Below the pieces are notes generated by a model. The model worked only from the letters and a program-made list of their open reading frames with translations, searched no databases and was not told the DNA's origin. The translations under genes were made by a program, and so were the position numbers. Below are positions 47,634 to 55,596 of a stretch of 64,000 nt of DNA, piece by piece. Source of the DNA: Emticicia sp. BO119 (GTDB lineage: Bacteria; Bacteroidota; Bacteroidia; Cytophagales; Spirosomataceae); NCBI RefSeq assembly GCF_013912375.1, contig NZ_JACETV010000001.1, positions 1 to 64,000 of the forward strand. The letters run 5' to 3'. The stretch's first letter is position 1. Each line of letters starts with the position of its first letter.

Positions 47634-47679
47634 GCGTGCCACGCTCCACTCTGAAGAGAAAGGGCGTGGCACGCTTATT
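47634..47679 (+). terminator. Terminator of the S41 protease gene
   Basis: A perfect 11-bp GC-rich stem GCGTGCCACGC/GCGTGGCACGC with a T-rich tail. Confidence 0.85.
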
Positions 47680-47779
47680 TTTGATATATAAGTCTTACCC
47701 TGTTTACAAATTCAGTAGATGGATTTCTGAATGTTTAAGCGTGGTAAACCTGTATTCTTGCGAGTGTAAGATTGCCGTA

Positions 47780-48484
47780 CTAATTCTTCTTAGGGGTTGT
47801 AGTCATAAACTCTTTCAGATAGTAAGGCTCAAAATCAGCAACATTCTCAAATTGACTTTGCTGGTAGGCTTCATGAGCCAATACCCCAATACTTCTCGCT
47901 GATGGATTGATAGTTTGCTCTAAGAAAACAGCATTTGAATATTTCCCTAAAACATCTTTACACTTGGCTGCTCCATCACCAAAGAAAATTATTTTCTGCG
48001 TTTCTAATATCTCTTCAAACGCGTTTTCATCAATGATTCTGGCTTCGGTTGATGATACCTGTTCCAATGTATCTGCTCGGTACAAAGCACAATAGACTTC
48101 CATACGGCGGGCATCAAGCATAGGACAAAGCAAAGGTATTTCATTACCACTGACCAATTGTGCTATCTTATGAACCTGCCATGCTAAACCCCGTAGCGTA
48201 TTTACGGCAAGTAAGGGCTTATCCAGCGTGAAACACAAGCCCTTGGCCGTTGAAACACCTATGCGCAAACCTGTGTAAGAGCCAGGGCCTTTAGCAACGG
48301 CAACGGCATCAATGGCTTGAAAATCAAGGCCTGAAACTTTCGCAACATGCTGAATTAAAGAGGTAAGCATTCCAGAAGAAGATTTTTCATGGAATAACTC
48401 GCTCAAAGCGACTAATTGAGTATCCTGATGGATAGCCGCCGAGCAGCCTTTGGTAGAAGTTTCAATACTAAGGATAATAGCCAT
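47780..48484 (-). CDS. tsaB: tRNA threonylcarbamoyladenosine biosynthesis protein TsaB
   Basis: Partner of TsaD in making t6A37 of tRNAs reading ANN codons. 234 aa from ATG 48484 (the upstream in-frame TTG would add ten residues). An ASKHA fold: IILSIETSTKGCSAAIHQ, then AVAVAKGPGSYTGLRIGVST, AKGLCFTLDKPLLAVNTLRG. Full length. Confidence 0.92.
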   Translation of the reverse strand: MAIILSIETSTKGCSAAIHQDTQLVALSELFHEKSSSGMLTSLIQHVAKVSGLDFQAIDAVAVAKGPGSYTGLRIGVSTAKGLCFTLDKPLLAVNTLRGLAWQVHKIAQLVSGNEIPLLCPMLDARRMEVYCALYRADTLEQVSSTEARIIDENAFEEILETQKIIFFGDGAAKCKDVLGKYSNAVFLEQTINPSARSIGVLAHEAYQQSQFENVADFEPYYLKEFMTTTPKKN

Positions 48485-48554
48485 TACACGATTGAGCAAT
48501 TTTTTGAAATGCAAAATTACTCAATCGTGCCATAAGGCATTCATATTTTAAGAT

Positions 48555-49802
48555 TTATTTACTTCTGATAGCAATTACAGGATCCATTCGGGCGGCCTGC
48601 CAGGCTGGAATGACCCCCGAAATGATACCAATACTACTGGCAATAAAGAGCCCAAAAACAATGTTGCTGTAGCTCAACACAATATCTAATGAACCTAAAG
48701 GCAAGAAACTTAATAAATATACAAGCAATATTCCACCCAGACCACCAAGAATGCATAGAAATATAGACTCAAATAAAAATTGAAACAGGATAAAGTAGTT
48801 TTTTGCTCCCAGAGATTTTTGAATGCCAATAATATTGGTACGTTCTTTAACCGATACAAACATGATATTGGCTATACCAAACCCACCTATTAGGAGTGAA
48901 AATAAACCTATAATAAACCCACTTGCCCGTAATGTGCCAAACAGTTGGCCAAGAGCCTGTGCTGCTGCTTCCGGGCGATTTAGAGCGAAACTGTCTTCCT
49001 GAGATGGTTTTAAACCCCTTTTGGTTCGTAATAGACCTGTTATCTCTCCCTCAAGCTCATAGAGCCCTTCATCCTCTTCATAACCTTTAAAAACAATATC
49101 ACCTGTTAGTTCTCCTGACGAAAAAATTCTTTTATGGGCCAGAAATGGAATAATCACCTTCTCGTCAGGTGCACCGCCAAAATCGGCTATCTGTGCCCCT
49201 TTTTTCTCCTGTACCCCAATCACTGTCAGATTTTGCCCTTTCATTTTAAATGTCTGCCCGATAGGGTCAGAATCAGGAAACAACGCCTCTGAAATTGTAG
49301 CACCCAGTATAGCCACATTTTTGCCTGATTCAATTTCCTGCGGCGCAAAATAACGACCGTCAATAATAGGTACTTCTGTAATCTCATTAAACTCATAGGT
49401 AATACCCTGGCATAAAGCATTGATGCTATTGCTGTTTTTACGACAGGTTACGTCTCCTGCAAAATCCATCATGGCACCCGCCTGTGCATTTTCAAGATTA
49501 TCCCTCAGATATTTGAACTCATCATATTTAGGCTCGGGGCGCATGAAGTATTTCCACCACGGATAATCCCCATTCGTAAATAACCAGGGCCATTTCTGTA
49601 CATAGATTACATTTGTACCAATTGAGTTAAGGCTGTTCTTGATATTTGCTTCAAGTGAGTCTACCATAGTATATACCCCTATAATAGAAAAAATACCTAC
49701 AGTTACACCCAGAAGTGATAATATTGTACGAAGCAGATTCTCACGGAGTGCCTGTCCGGCAAATCGGAAACTCTCAAATGCTAAAAAGAAAAACTTTATC
49801 AT
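48555..49802 (-). CDS. MacB/FtsX-family ABC transporter permease
   Basis: 415 aa. N-terminal TM helix (LLRTILSLLGVTVGIFSIIG), a large periplasmic MacB_PCD domain (about 50-280), then three TM helices in the FtsX domain (LFSLLIGGFGIANIMFVSV; ILGGLGGILLVYLLSFLPLG; VFGLFIASSIGIISGVIPAW). ERTNIIGIQKSLGAK and the closing IPAWQAARMDPVIAIRSK are family hallmarks. No ATPase is adjacent. Probably a lipoprotein or peptide efflux part. Confidence 0.9.
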   Translation of the reverse strand: MIKFFFLAFESFRFAGQALRENLLRTILSLLGVTVGIFSIIGVYTMVDSLEANIKNSLNSIGTNVIYVQKWPWLFTNGDYPWWKYFMRPEPKYDEFKYLRDNLENAQAGAMMDFAGDVTCRKNSNSINALCQGITYEFNEITEVPIIDGRYFAPQEIESGKNVAILGATISEALFPDSDPIGQTFKMKGQNLTVIGVQEKKGAQIADFGGAPDEKVIIPFLAHKRIFSSGELTGDIVFKGYEEDEGLYELEGEITGLLRTKRGLKPSQEDSFALNRPEAAAQALGQLFGTLRASGFIIGLFSLLIGGFGIANIMFVSVKERTNIIGIQKSLGAKNYFILFQFLFESIFLCILGGLGGILLVYLLSFLPLGSLDIVLSYSNIVFGLFIASSIGIISGVIPAWQAARMDPVIAIRSK

Positions 49803-49938
49803 GAATCTAAGATTGAATGATTGCGTAAAGGAGTAGATTTCGACAAACGAAAGTAAAATTCTTCTGAGGATAAAAAAAATAAAAAAGGCTGATTAGCAGC
49901 ATTTACTCAACTAACGGTAAAAAATGAGGATATATGGC

Positions 49939-51105
49939 TTAGTTTTTTCTCTTAAATGTATTAAAATACAGATAACTTAATACAGTACTCGACAGATTTA
50001 ATAACTTGTAAGATTTAGGAAACACTATCAGCCTGTTACCATGCGGATTCGGATAAGATAAGTACTTGATAAACTCCGTTAGGCACGAATAAGACTCTTT
50101 AATGTTTTTATGATAAATAAATTTTAATCTGTAAAAATCAAATCTTGCTTTTTTACTTATTTCATAGGGCACGGCTTTTTCCCAAAACGAAATATTTAGT
50201 GTGGTGGCTTCAGATATTTCACGGTTAATAGTAGTTAAGTTTTGCAGGGGTTCAAAAAAATTAACTAAGGCCAGGCCTTTTAACAAACTCTTTTCAATTG
50301 ATTGATTATTAAGCTTGGTAAAAAATGAATCCCAATCAAAATTCTGACCATACTGATGCACAAAGAGTAATAAATCACAAATATATTTCAGTTTTGTCCA
50401 GACCTCTTTTTTACCATTATGCACAACAATCATCAGTAAAAGCTTTTCTTGTTCACCGAATTTGTCAGTAAATAATTCGGAGCTATCAAAGCCGTAAGCA
50501 AAGGGTTTCATCAGTAATTCCCAGTGAAAATCAAATCTGAAAAGATATTTATATGCATTTTCTTTAATCAAAGGTATTTCAACCCTTTCAGTTTCAATTA
50601 ATGCCCTAAGCAAATCTTCATCAGTATATTTTTTTGAATATTCCTATAAATGACGAAGCCGATACCCATCTTCTTTTAGCAATTTCAGAGCATCAAAAAC
50701 TTTATTTTTATCAATCAGAAAATCCATGTCATTGCCTTCTCTGAATATCTTCTTGTATAATTCCTTGCTCCAGGTTAGCCCTTTGTAAGGAATTGCTTGA
50801 ATCTGATGCTTGTTAAAAAGCGCTTTAATTCTCTCAATCTCAGCAACCATAAATATATTATGGGCACTTTTTACTTTGACTTCTCTATTAAGCTGACCAA
50901 AAAAATCGGCATCGATTTTTTCTGCAGAAGCATTTTTCAAAGCAAGATAAACAGTAGGTTTTATGCTATGAAACTCAAGCATTTTCTGTACTCTTTTCCA
51001 GTTAATTTTCTGGGTCTTAAGGAGTGCTGAAAGATTACTGTCCGATTTTTGCAATAAACTTACTTTGCAACATTCTAATAAAAGCTGGAGTTCGAAAGAA
51101 AGCAT
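49939..51105 (-). pseudogene. Nucleotidyltransferase (NTP_transf_5 type) interrupted by one in-frame TAG
   Basis: Two open pieces (51105-50644 and 50613-49939) lie in one frame; only the TAG at 50646-50644 separates them, with ten further codons (EYSKKYTDED) before a TTG. Joined, the protein would be 388 codons, the usual length of the nucleotidyltransferase family found in lasso/RiPP clusters. The N-terminal half has IQAIPYKGLTWSKELYKK and the metal-binding GNDMDFLID; the C-terminal half has FRFDFHWELLMKPFA and a helical tail. It lies downstream of the two precursor genes. A nonsense mutation, readthrough or a sequencing error are all possible. Confidence 0.75.
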
Positions 51106-51157
51106 TTTCCGGTAAATCAGAGAAGAAAAATATTTTAATTGAAGTATTTGTGATAAT

Positions 51158-51196
51158 AGGCATTGCCATTTTAAAAATTCATCTATAGCAATGCCT
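51158..51196. promoter_or_regulatory. Hairpin between the precursor genes and the nucleotidyltransferase
   Basis: AGGCATTGC (51158-51166) pairs with GCAATGCCT (51188-51196) around a 21-nt loop. It sits between the precursor stop (51238) and the maturation gene start (51105), the place where RiPP operons often have an attenuator that keeps precursor mRNA in excess. Confidence 0.4.
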
Positions 51197-51237
51197 GTTT
51201 TTAATACTGTAAGCTATGGTTAACTAAAACTTACATC

Positions 51238-51387
51238 TTAAGATGCTGTTCCATGAGGGTCGAGATAATTAGCTCCAGGTATAAGTTTAGAAGCAGTTTT
51301 TGATTTTATTTCAATAATCTCCAACGATGGAGCAATCCACATTTTTTTTGAGGTGGCTGGTTTTTGAGAGAAACGAGGAGTTGTCAA
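51238..51387 (-). CDS. Putative RiPP precursor peptide 1, 49 aa
   Basis: Starts at TTG 51387 (no ATG before the conserved motif) and ends TAA 51238. Residues 14-29 read KKMWIAPSLEIIEIKS, with W17-x-x-P20-x-L22 matching the YxxPxL element that lasso-type RRE proteins bind. The C-terminal part is KTASKLIPGANYLDPHGTAS (residues 30-49). It aligns with precursor 2 over the leader and the terminal LDPH..AS; both are exactly 49 residues and both end in Ser. If Thr31 is the lasso -2 Thr, the core would start at Ser33, but residue 8 is Asn, not the Asp/Glu needed for a lasso ring. Confidence 0.65.
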   Translation of the reverse strand: MTTPRFSQKPATSKKMWIAPSLEIIEIKSKTASKLIPGANYLDPHGTAS

Positions 51388-51446
51388 AATGATAAAATGA
51401 TTAGGTTAAAAAATGATTTTAATAAAATGGTTTAAGTTACATACGA

Positions 51447-51596
51447 TTAAGATGCATGAGGATCAAGGCGGATAAAATCTTTTAAAAGCATCTTTTCTGG
51501 TGTTGATTTTATCTCAATCAACTCAAATTGAGGGGGTTGCCAAACCTTTTTTAAGGTATTAGTGTTAAGTGGCAGTGTTAAATTGGCAGTTTTCAA
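51447..51596 (-). CDS. Putative RiPP precursor peptide 2, 49 aa
   Basis: Starts at TTG 51596, in the same ATT-TTG-A(A/C)A-ACT context as precursor 1, and ends TAA 51447. Residues 16-31 read KKVWQPPQFELIEIKS, with W19-x-x-P22-x-F24. The C-terminal part is TPEKMLLKDFIRLDPHAS (residues 32-49). If the core begins at Glu34, Asp40 is at ring position 7, compatible with a lasso. C-terminal Ser49 is the expected target of the kinase at 52292. It has no hydrophobic signal peptide and is far too short for the usual gene callers. Confidence 0.68.
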   Translation of the reverse strand: MKTANLTLPLNTNTLKKVWQPPQFELIEIKSTPEKMLLKDFIRLDPHAS

Positions 51597-51787
51597 AATA
51601 GTAATATTTGATAATGTAAGGTAAAATATTTCAGGGTATAATCTTACAGTTTTCTAACGTAAGAAACAATAGTATTTGAATTTTTTATCTATTGGTTGAT
51701 AGTTAAATGCTGAAAATTTATCATATTGCCAGAGTAGGAACTCACATATTACAAGGGTCATATTGGATATTAAAATCACAGAATAAA

Positions 51788-52072
51788 ATGATTGATTTAG
51801 CAACAAAGTTAAGACGGAACGAAGAACAATACACCGTAAATAATCTGGGCGAAGAAGCAGTGATGATGAATGTAACGAATGGCGATTTTATAGGATTAAA
51901 TACTGTAGGAACCGAAATCTGGCATTTGTTACAAGAACCCATTAGCTTTGAGGCATTAGTAAAAAAATTGATGGATATTTATGAAGTAGCTGAGAAACAA
52001 TGTATTGATGAAACCTTGCCCTATATTAATAAAATGATTGGTGAAAAAATGATTAAGATTGTAGAAAATTAA
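51788..52072 (+). CDS. PqqD-family RiPP recognition element (lasso B1-like)
   Basis: 94 aa from ATG 51788; longer frames upstream add unrelated residues. The PqqD winged-helix fold is seen: LRRNEEQYTVNNLGEEAVMM, then NGDFIGLNTVGTEIWHLLQE and SFEALVKKLMDIYEVAEKQC. Such proteins bind the leader peptide and deliver it to modifying enzymes. It is divergent from the precursor genes 190 bp away on the other strand. Confidence 0.85.
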   Translation: MIDLATKLRRNEEQYTVNNLGEEAVMMNVTNGDFIGLNTVGTEIWHLLQEPISFEALVKKLMDIYEVAEKQCIDETLPYINKMIGEKMIKIVEN

Positions 52073-52291
52073 AGAATATATTGTGTTTTTAGTTGGTGCT
52101 TGATTTGGGCAATTATTATAGTTTTAATAAGGTTATTTTTATGATTTAGGTAATATCAACCTCAATGTTTCAGGTGAGCAAGTCTTATCTGATAGGAGTA
52201 CACACCTGGTTTATAGGTCAGAATTATTTCAAAACAAGCCATTACGGGTTCAGGGGTTTCAGAGTTATATATTTTTTAATTAATAAATGAG
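52073..52291. other. Short convergent gap after pqqD
   Basis: 219 bp between the stop of the PqqD-like gene and the stop of the kinase. No clear terminator or precursor-like peptide was found. A 41-codon frame at 52165-52290 exists but has no recognisable features. Confidence 0.3.
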
Positions 52292-53221
52292 CTAATTAGA
52301 TTCGATACTAAGTTTATCTATGAGTGATTCAATAGTATCAGTTAAATTATAAAAGGTAGTATTATCAGCAGGTCTACTGACTAATACGACGGGAATCTGA
52401 CCGGAAAGCTTACTTAGTAATTCAAAATATAGTTTTTTTAAACCCATCTCCTCAATATAAAATAACCGGTATGCATAGTATTGCAGATGTTTAAATGCTT
52501 CTATTCCTTGAATAGAAACAAAACGGACTAAATCAGTATTCAAAGAAGAATCTTTCTCTATAATAAAAATGCATTTGATTGGTTGGGACTGTATATCAAA
52601 TGATTCGGCAAAAGACTTGTGATATTTCTCTAACTCTGGTCTTATTCTGTTTTCTTCATTATAATTCCCTAAATCAACTTTTTCAAAAGTATCTTTCCAT
52701 AATTTCATCATAGGATAAGCCGCAAACGCTTTTAAAATACCATCTTCTTGCACTGGCACACAAATATCATCCGAAAAAATACGATGCCCCTTGGCCTGCA
52801 ATGTAGCCACAGTGGTTGACTTGCCAACACCAGAGTCGCCCATGAACAAAACAATACCGTCGTTAGTATAAATAGCCGAGGCATGCATAGGAACAAGTCT
52901 GCGCTGATATAAAATTGCAGCCATAGCATTGGAAAGAAAAAAAAGTCTGATACTTTTTTCGTCAGCATCAGGCAAAGGCTCTATAATTACCTCATTACCA
53001 TTAGCAGCATAATAATGAGCAATAGTACCTAAAGGTAATAAGTATTCGGTCGGAGAAATAAAAATATTTAAGGGGTGGTCTTTAGTTTTTTCGAGCAGGT
53101 GAGCAGGGACTTTTCCAATAGAAACACTTACATCAGGAGCAGCAGTAAAGGGTATCACAAACAATTCCGGGAAACTAATGTCAGTGGCTATACTTAGTCC
53201 ATAAGCAAAATAATAATTCAT
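52292..53221 (-). CDS. HPr-kinase-like RiPP tailoring kinase
   Basis: 309 aa. The C-terminal HPrK/P domain has MHASAIYTNDGIVLFMGDSG (P-loop GDSGVGKST at about 128-136, His113 and the Asp pair at 151-152 in FSDDICVPV). It lacks the N-terminal HprK domain and the HPr target is not expected in this phylum. Homologues in paeninodin-type lasso clusters phosphorylate the C-terminal Ser of the precursor. Here both candidate precursors end in Ser. It is on the same strand as the precursors but separated from them by the plus-strand pqqD-like gene. Confidence 0.82.
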   Translation of the reverse strand: MNYYFAYGLSIATDISFPELFVIPFTAAPDVSVSIGKVPAHLLEKTKDHPLNIFISPTEYLLPLGTIAHYYAANGNEVIIEPLPDADEKSIRLFFLSNAMAAILYQRRLVPMHASAIYTNDGIVLFMGDSGVGKSTTVATLQAKGHRIFSDDICVPVQEDGILKAFAAYPMMKLWKDTFEKVDLGNYNEENRIRPELEKYHKSFAESFDIQSQPIKCIFIIEKDSSLNTDLVRFVSIQGIEAFKHLQYYAYRLFYIEEMGLKKLYFELLSKLSGQIPVVLVSRPADNTTFYNLTDTIESLIDKLSIESN

Positions 53222-53354
53222 GGTGTATTATAAAGAGGTAGGCGTATTATATACTTGACAAAGATAAAAGCTAAAAGCAAATAATCTAAGTTTTCTCATC
53301 AAAGCTGATCATTTATCAGGTAGAAGTATCTGTTTGGTAGTAATTAGAAAATTG

Positions 53355-53492
53355 TTATTTACTCAGAAAACCTTTGGCTATCAGGTAGGGGATAATCAGC
53401 CAGAGTAAACCCTTAATCAAAAAAAAGAAAAAACCTGCCCATCCCAGCCTTTTGAACCAGACTTTAAATTTACTTTGGTTTTGGTTTTCCAT
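53355..53492 (-). CDS. Small conserved membrane protein, 45 aa
   Basis: ATG 53492 to TAA 53355, 4 bp after the stop of the CPBP gene. The start is charged (MENQNQSKFKVWFKRLGW) and the rest is one TM helix (AGFFFFLIKGLLWLIIPYLI). Similar short basic-plus-hydrophobic proteins (GFLFFLIKGLLWL-like) are recurrent in Bacteroidota, where they were probably missed for length. Likely in an operon with the CPBP protease. Confidence 0.7.
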   Translation of the reverse strand: MENQNQSKFKVWFKRLGWAGFFFFLIKGLLWLIIPYLIAKGFLSK

Positions 53493-53496
53493 GTTG

Positions 53497-54447
53497 TTAT
53501 GATTGAGATTCAATAGTTTTTGATTCTACATAATTTCTGAACAAAAACAACAGACCAATAGTTGCCACCAAAGAAAAAAGAACAATAGGCATAGGTACAT
53601 GGTCTATACTTTCGAGGTCGGTTTTTACTATTCCTAAATTATACAGATACATAACAACAATAGCCAGACCATTATTGAAAATGTGGGCAATGATAGGTAC
53701 CCAGATATTTCCTGTCCAGTAATACAAATACCCAAATAAAACCCCTAACATCATCCGGGGCAAGATACCATAAAATTGAAAGTGAATAAATGCAAAAATG
53801 AATCCGGCCAGCCAGATAGCCACATGGATATTCTTAGTACCTAATAACAATTTGCGCATCAGCAAACCTCTGAACAATAATTCTTCTCCAACGCCTGCTA
53901 TGACAGCAATTACGATAAAGGCCAGAATAAATTGCCAAAAAGAGGTGAAAGTGGTAAAAAACCTGGTTGCTTTGGCTAATTGCTCTTCCATACTTTTGAG
54001 CACTGTTTCCAACCCTTTCATAGATTCAGGAAAAACAAAGTTCTGGTTCAGTTCCTGCAACCAGCCATTAAAGCCCATAAAAACTACCTCAATGAGTATA
54101 ATCATTAAGAATATCCTGATATTGGGTAAAGGTCTGAAGTTTAAACCACTCCATTGTTTTTTTTCGATTATTCTCCAATAAAACCAAGATGTTCCGATAA
54201 AACCCACAAACGAACCCAAACCCTGACCTAATACCATGCTTAACCATGCATTCGGGAAATGCTGATAATCTCCTCCGCTGACCTTCATTATATCCTCGAA
54301 AGAGCCTCCAAAAGCTGTCATAACACCAAACTGAAGTATAGTTCCAGCTACGATGAAATTCACTAAAAAAAGACCTAATAGAATCAGAATTGATGGTGCA
54401 GCAGCGTTTTCCTTACTTGTAAAATACATCGTGGAATTATTTTTCAT
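53497..54447 (-). CDS. CPBP-family intramembrane metalloprotease
   Basis: 316 aa with about eight TM segments. The Abi/CPBP motifs are complete: GVGEELLFRGLL (Glu188-Glu189), the FIHFQFYG His and the late IAHIFNNGLAIV His. Eukaryotic members are CAAX prenyl endopeptidases; bacterial ones have roles in bacteriocin immunity or protein processing. Being next to a RiPP locus is suggestive of self-immunity, but this family is also common without one. Confidence 0.87.
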   Translation of the reverse strand: MKNNSTMYFTSKENAAAPSILILLGLFLVNFIVAGTILQFGVMTAFGGSFEDIMKVSGGDYQHFPNAWLSMVLGQGLGSFVGFIGTSWFYWRIIEKKQWSGLNFRPLPNIRIFLMIILIEVVFMGFNGWLQELNQNFVFPESMKGLETVLKSMEEQLAKATRFFTTFTSFWQFILAFIVIAVIAGVGEELLFRGLLMRKLLLGTKNIHVAIWLAGFIFAFIHFQFYGILPRMMLGVLFGYLYYWTGNIWVPIIAHIFNNGLAIVVMYLYNLGIVKTDLESIDHVPMPIVLFSLVATIGLLFLFRNYVESKTIESQS

Positions 54448-54492
54448 AATTACTGTTTATTTTGAATATAGCAGAGTTTGCGCAAAATTCGA

Positions 54493-54500
54493 TAAATTTG
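54493..54500 (+). promoter_or_regulatory. -7 box (TAAATTTG) before dusB
   Basis: A full TAnnTTTG match 50 bp before the dusB start. No TTG at the expected distance. Confidence 0.4.
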
Positions 54501-54549
54501 CAGTAAAATTATTCACTTATTTGTGAATTCACTAATTCAATTTTAGATT

Positions 54550-55578
54550 TTGGTTAAAATAGGTAATATATCATTAGGAGAATTTCCGCTTTTACTGGCA
54601 CCAATGGAAGATGTCAGTGACCCTCCGTTCAGATTAGTCTGCAAAGAAAACGGAGCCGATTTGATGTACACTGAATTTATTTCGTCAGAAGGACTCATTC
54701 GTCATGCCGCCAAAAGTGTACAGAAACTGGATATTTTTGAGTACGAACGCCCAATAGGCATTCAGTTATTTGGCAGTGATGTAGAAACAATGGGCGAATG
54801 TGCCAGAATTGCTACCAATGCGCACCCCGATCTGATTGACATTAATTATGGATGCCCTGTAAAAAACGTAGCTTGTAGAGGAGCAGGAGCAGCATTATTG
54901 CAGGATATCCCTAAAATGACTGAAATGACTGCCGCAGTAGTAAAAGCTACGCATTTACCTGTAACCGTGAAAACCCGATTGGGCTGGAACGAAGAAACTA
55001 AAAATGTAGAAGAAGTAGCCGAACGCCTGCAAGATGTTGGGATTCAGGCTTTGACCGTGCATGGCCGTACCCGCGCACAGATGTATAAAGGTGAAGCCGA
55101 CTGGACATTGATTGCCAGAATCAAGGAGAATCCTCGTATAAAAATCCCTGTTTTTGGTAATGGAGACATTGATTCACCTGAAAAAGCCTTAGAATACCGA
55201 AATCGTTTCGGGATAGATGGTATCATGATTGGCCGTGCCGCAATTGGTTATCCCTGGATTTTCAACGAAATCAAACATTATTTTGCTACTGGCGAAAAAC
55301 TTTCTGCTCCATCTATTGAACAAAGAGTTGAGGCAGCCAGAAAACACCTTACTTTCTCTATTAAATGGAAAGGCGAGCGATTAGGTATATTAGAAATGCG
55401 CCGCCATTACAGCAATTATTTCAAAGGATTACCAAATTTCAAAGAACACAGAATGCGCTTGGTGCAATCATTAGACATCAACGAAATCATGGATATTCTC
55501 AACGAAATTCCGGTTATTTTTGCCGGATTCATCGTAGAGAAACAGTTCATTAAAGTAGAATACGCAGGTGTAGACTAA
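54550..55578 (+). CDS. dusB: tRNA-dihydrouridine synthase B
   Basis: FMN-dependent reduction of uridine in the tRNA D-loop. 342 aa from TTG 54550 (reads MVKIGNISLGEFPLLLAPME, the standard family start). INYGCPVKNVACRGAGAALL has the catalytic Cys, followed by KTRLGWNEET, TVHGRTRAQMYKG and GIMIGRAAIGYPWIF FMN-binding parts. The next gene starts 18 bp downstream. Confidence 0.94.
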   Translation: MVKIGNISLGEFPLLLAPMEDVSDPPFRLVCKENGADLMYTEFISSEGLIRHAAKSVQKLDIFEYERPIGIQLFGSDVETMGECARIATNAHPDLIDINYGCPVKNVACRGAGAALLQDIPKMTEMTAAVVKATHLPVTVKTRLGWNEETKNVEEVAERLQDVGIQALTVHGRTRAQMYKGEADWTLIARIKENPRIKIPVFGNGDIDSPEKALEYRNRFGIDGIMIGRAAIGYPWIFNEIKHYFATGEKLSAPSIEQRVEAARKHLTFSIKWKGERLGILEMRRHYSNYFKGLPNFKEHRMRLVQSLDINEIMDILNEIPVIFAGFIVEKQFIKVEYAGVD

Positions 55579-55596
55579 TATATTACCACTTTATAA

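Noticed and set aside
50613-50643. A frameshift as the cause of the broken nucleotidyltransferase
   Set aside because: The distance between the two halves is a multiple of three and both are in one frame, so only a stop codon separates them.
51387-51596. The two small genes read as one split or frameshifted gene
   Set aside because: Each is a complete 49-codon frame with its own stop codon, and the homology is full length to full length.
52165-52290. A 41-codon plus-strand frame as a third precursor
   Set aside because: No leader motif, no W-x-x-P or LDPH, and it overlaps the end of the kinase region.
49939-53221. Calling the locus a complete lasso peptide cluster
   Set aside because: No asparagine-synthetase-like cyclase or B2 protease is present in the window, and one candidate core lacks a ring acid.
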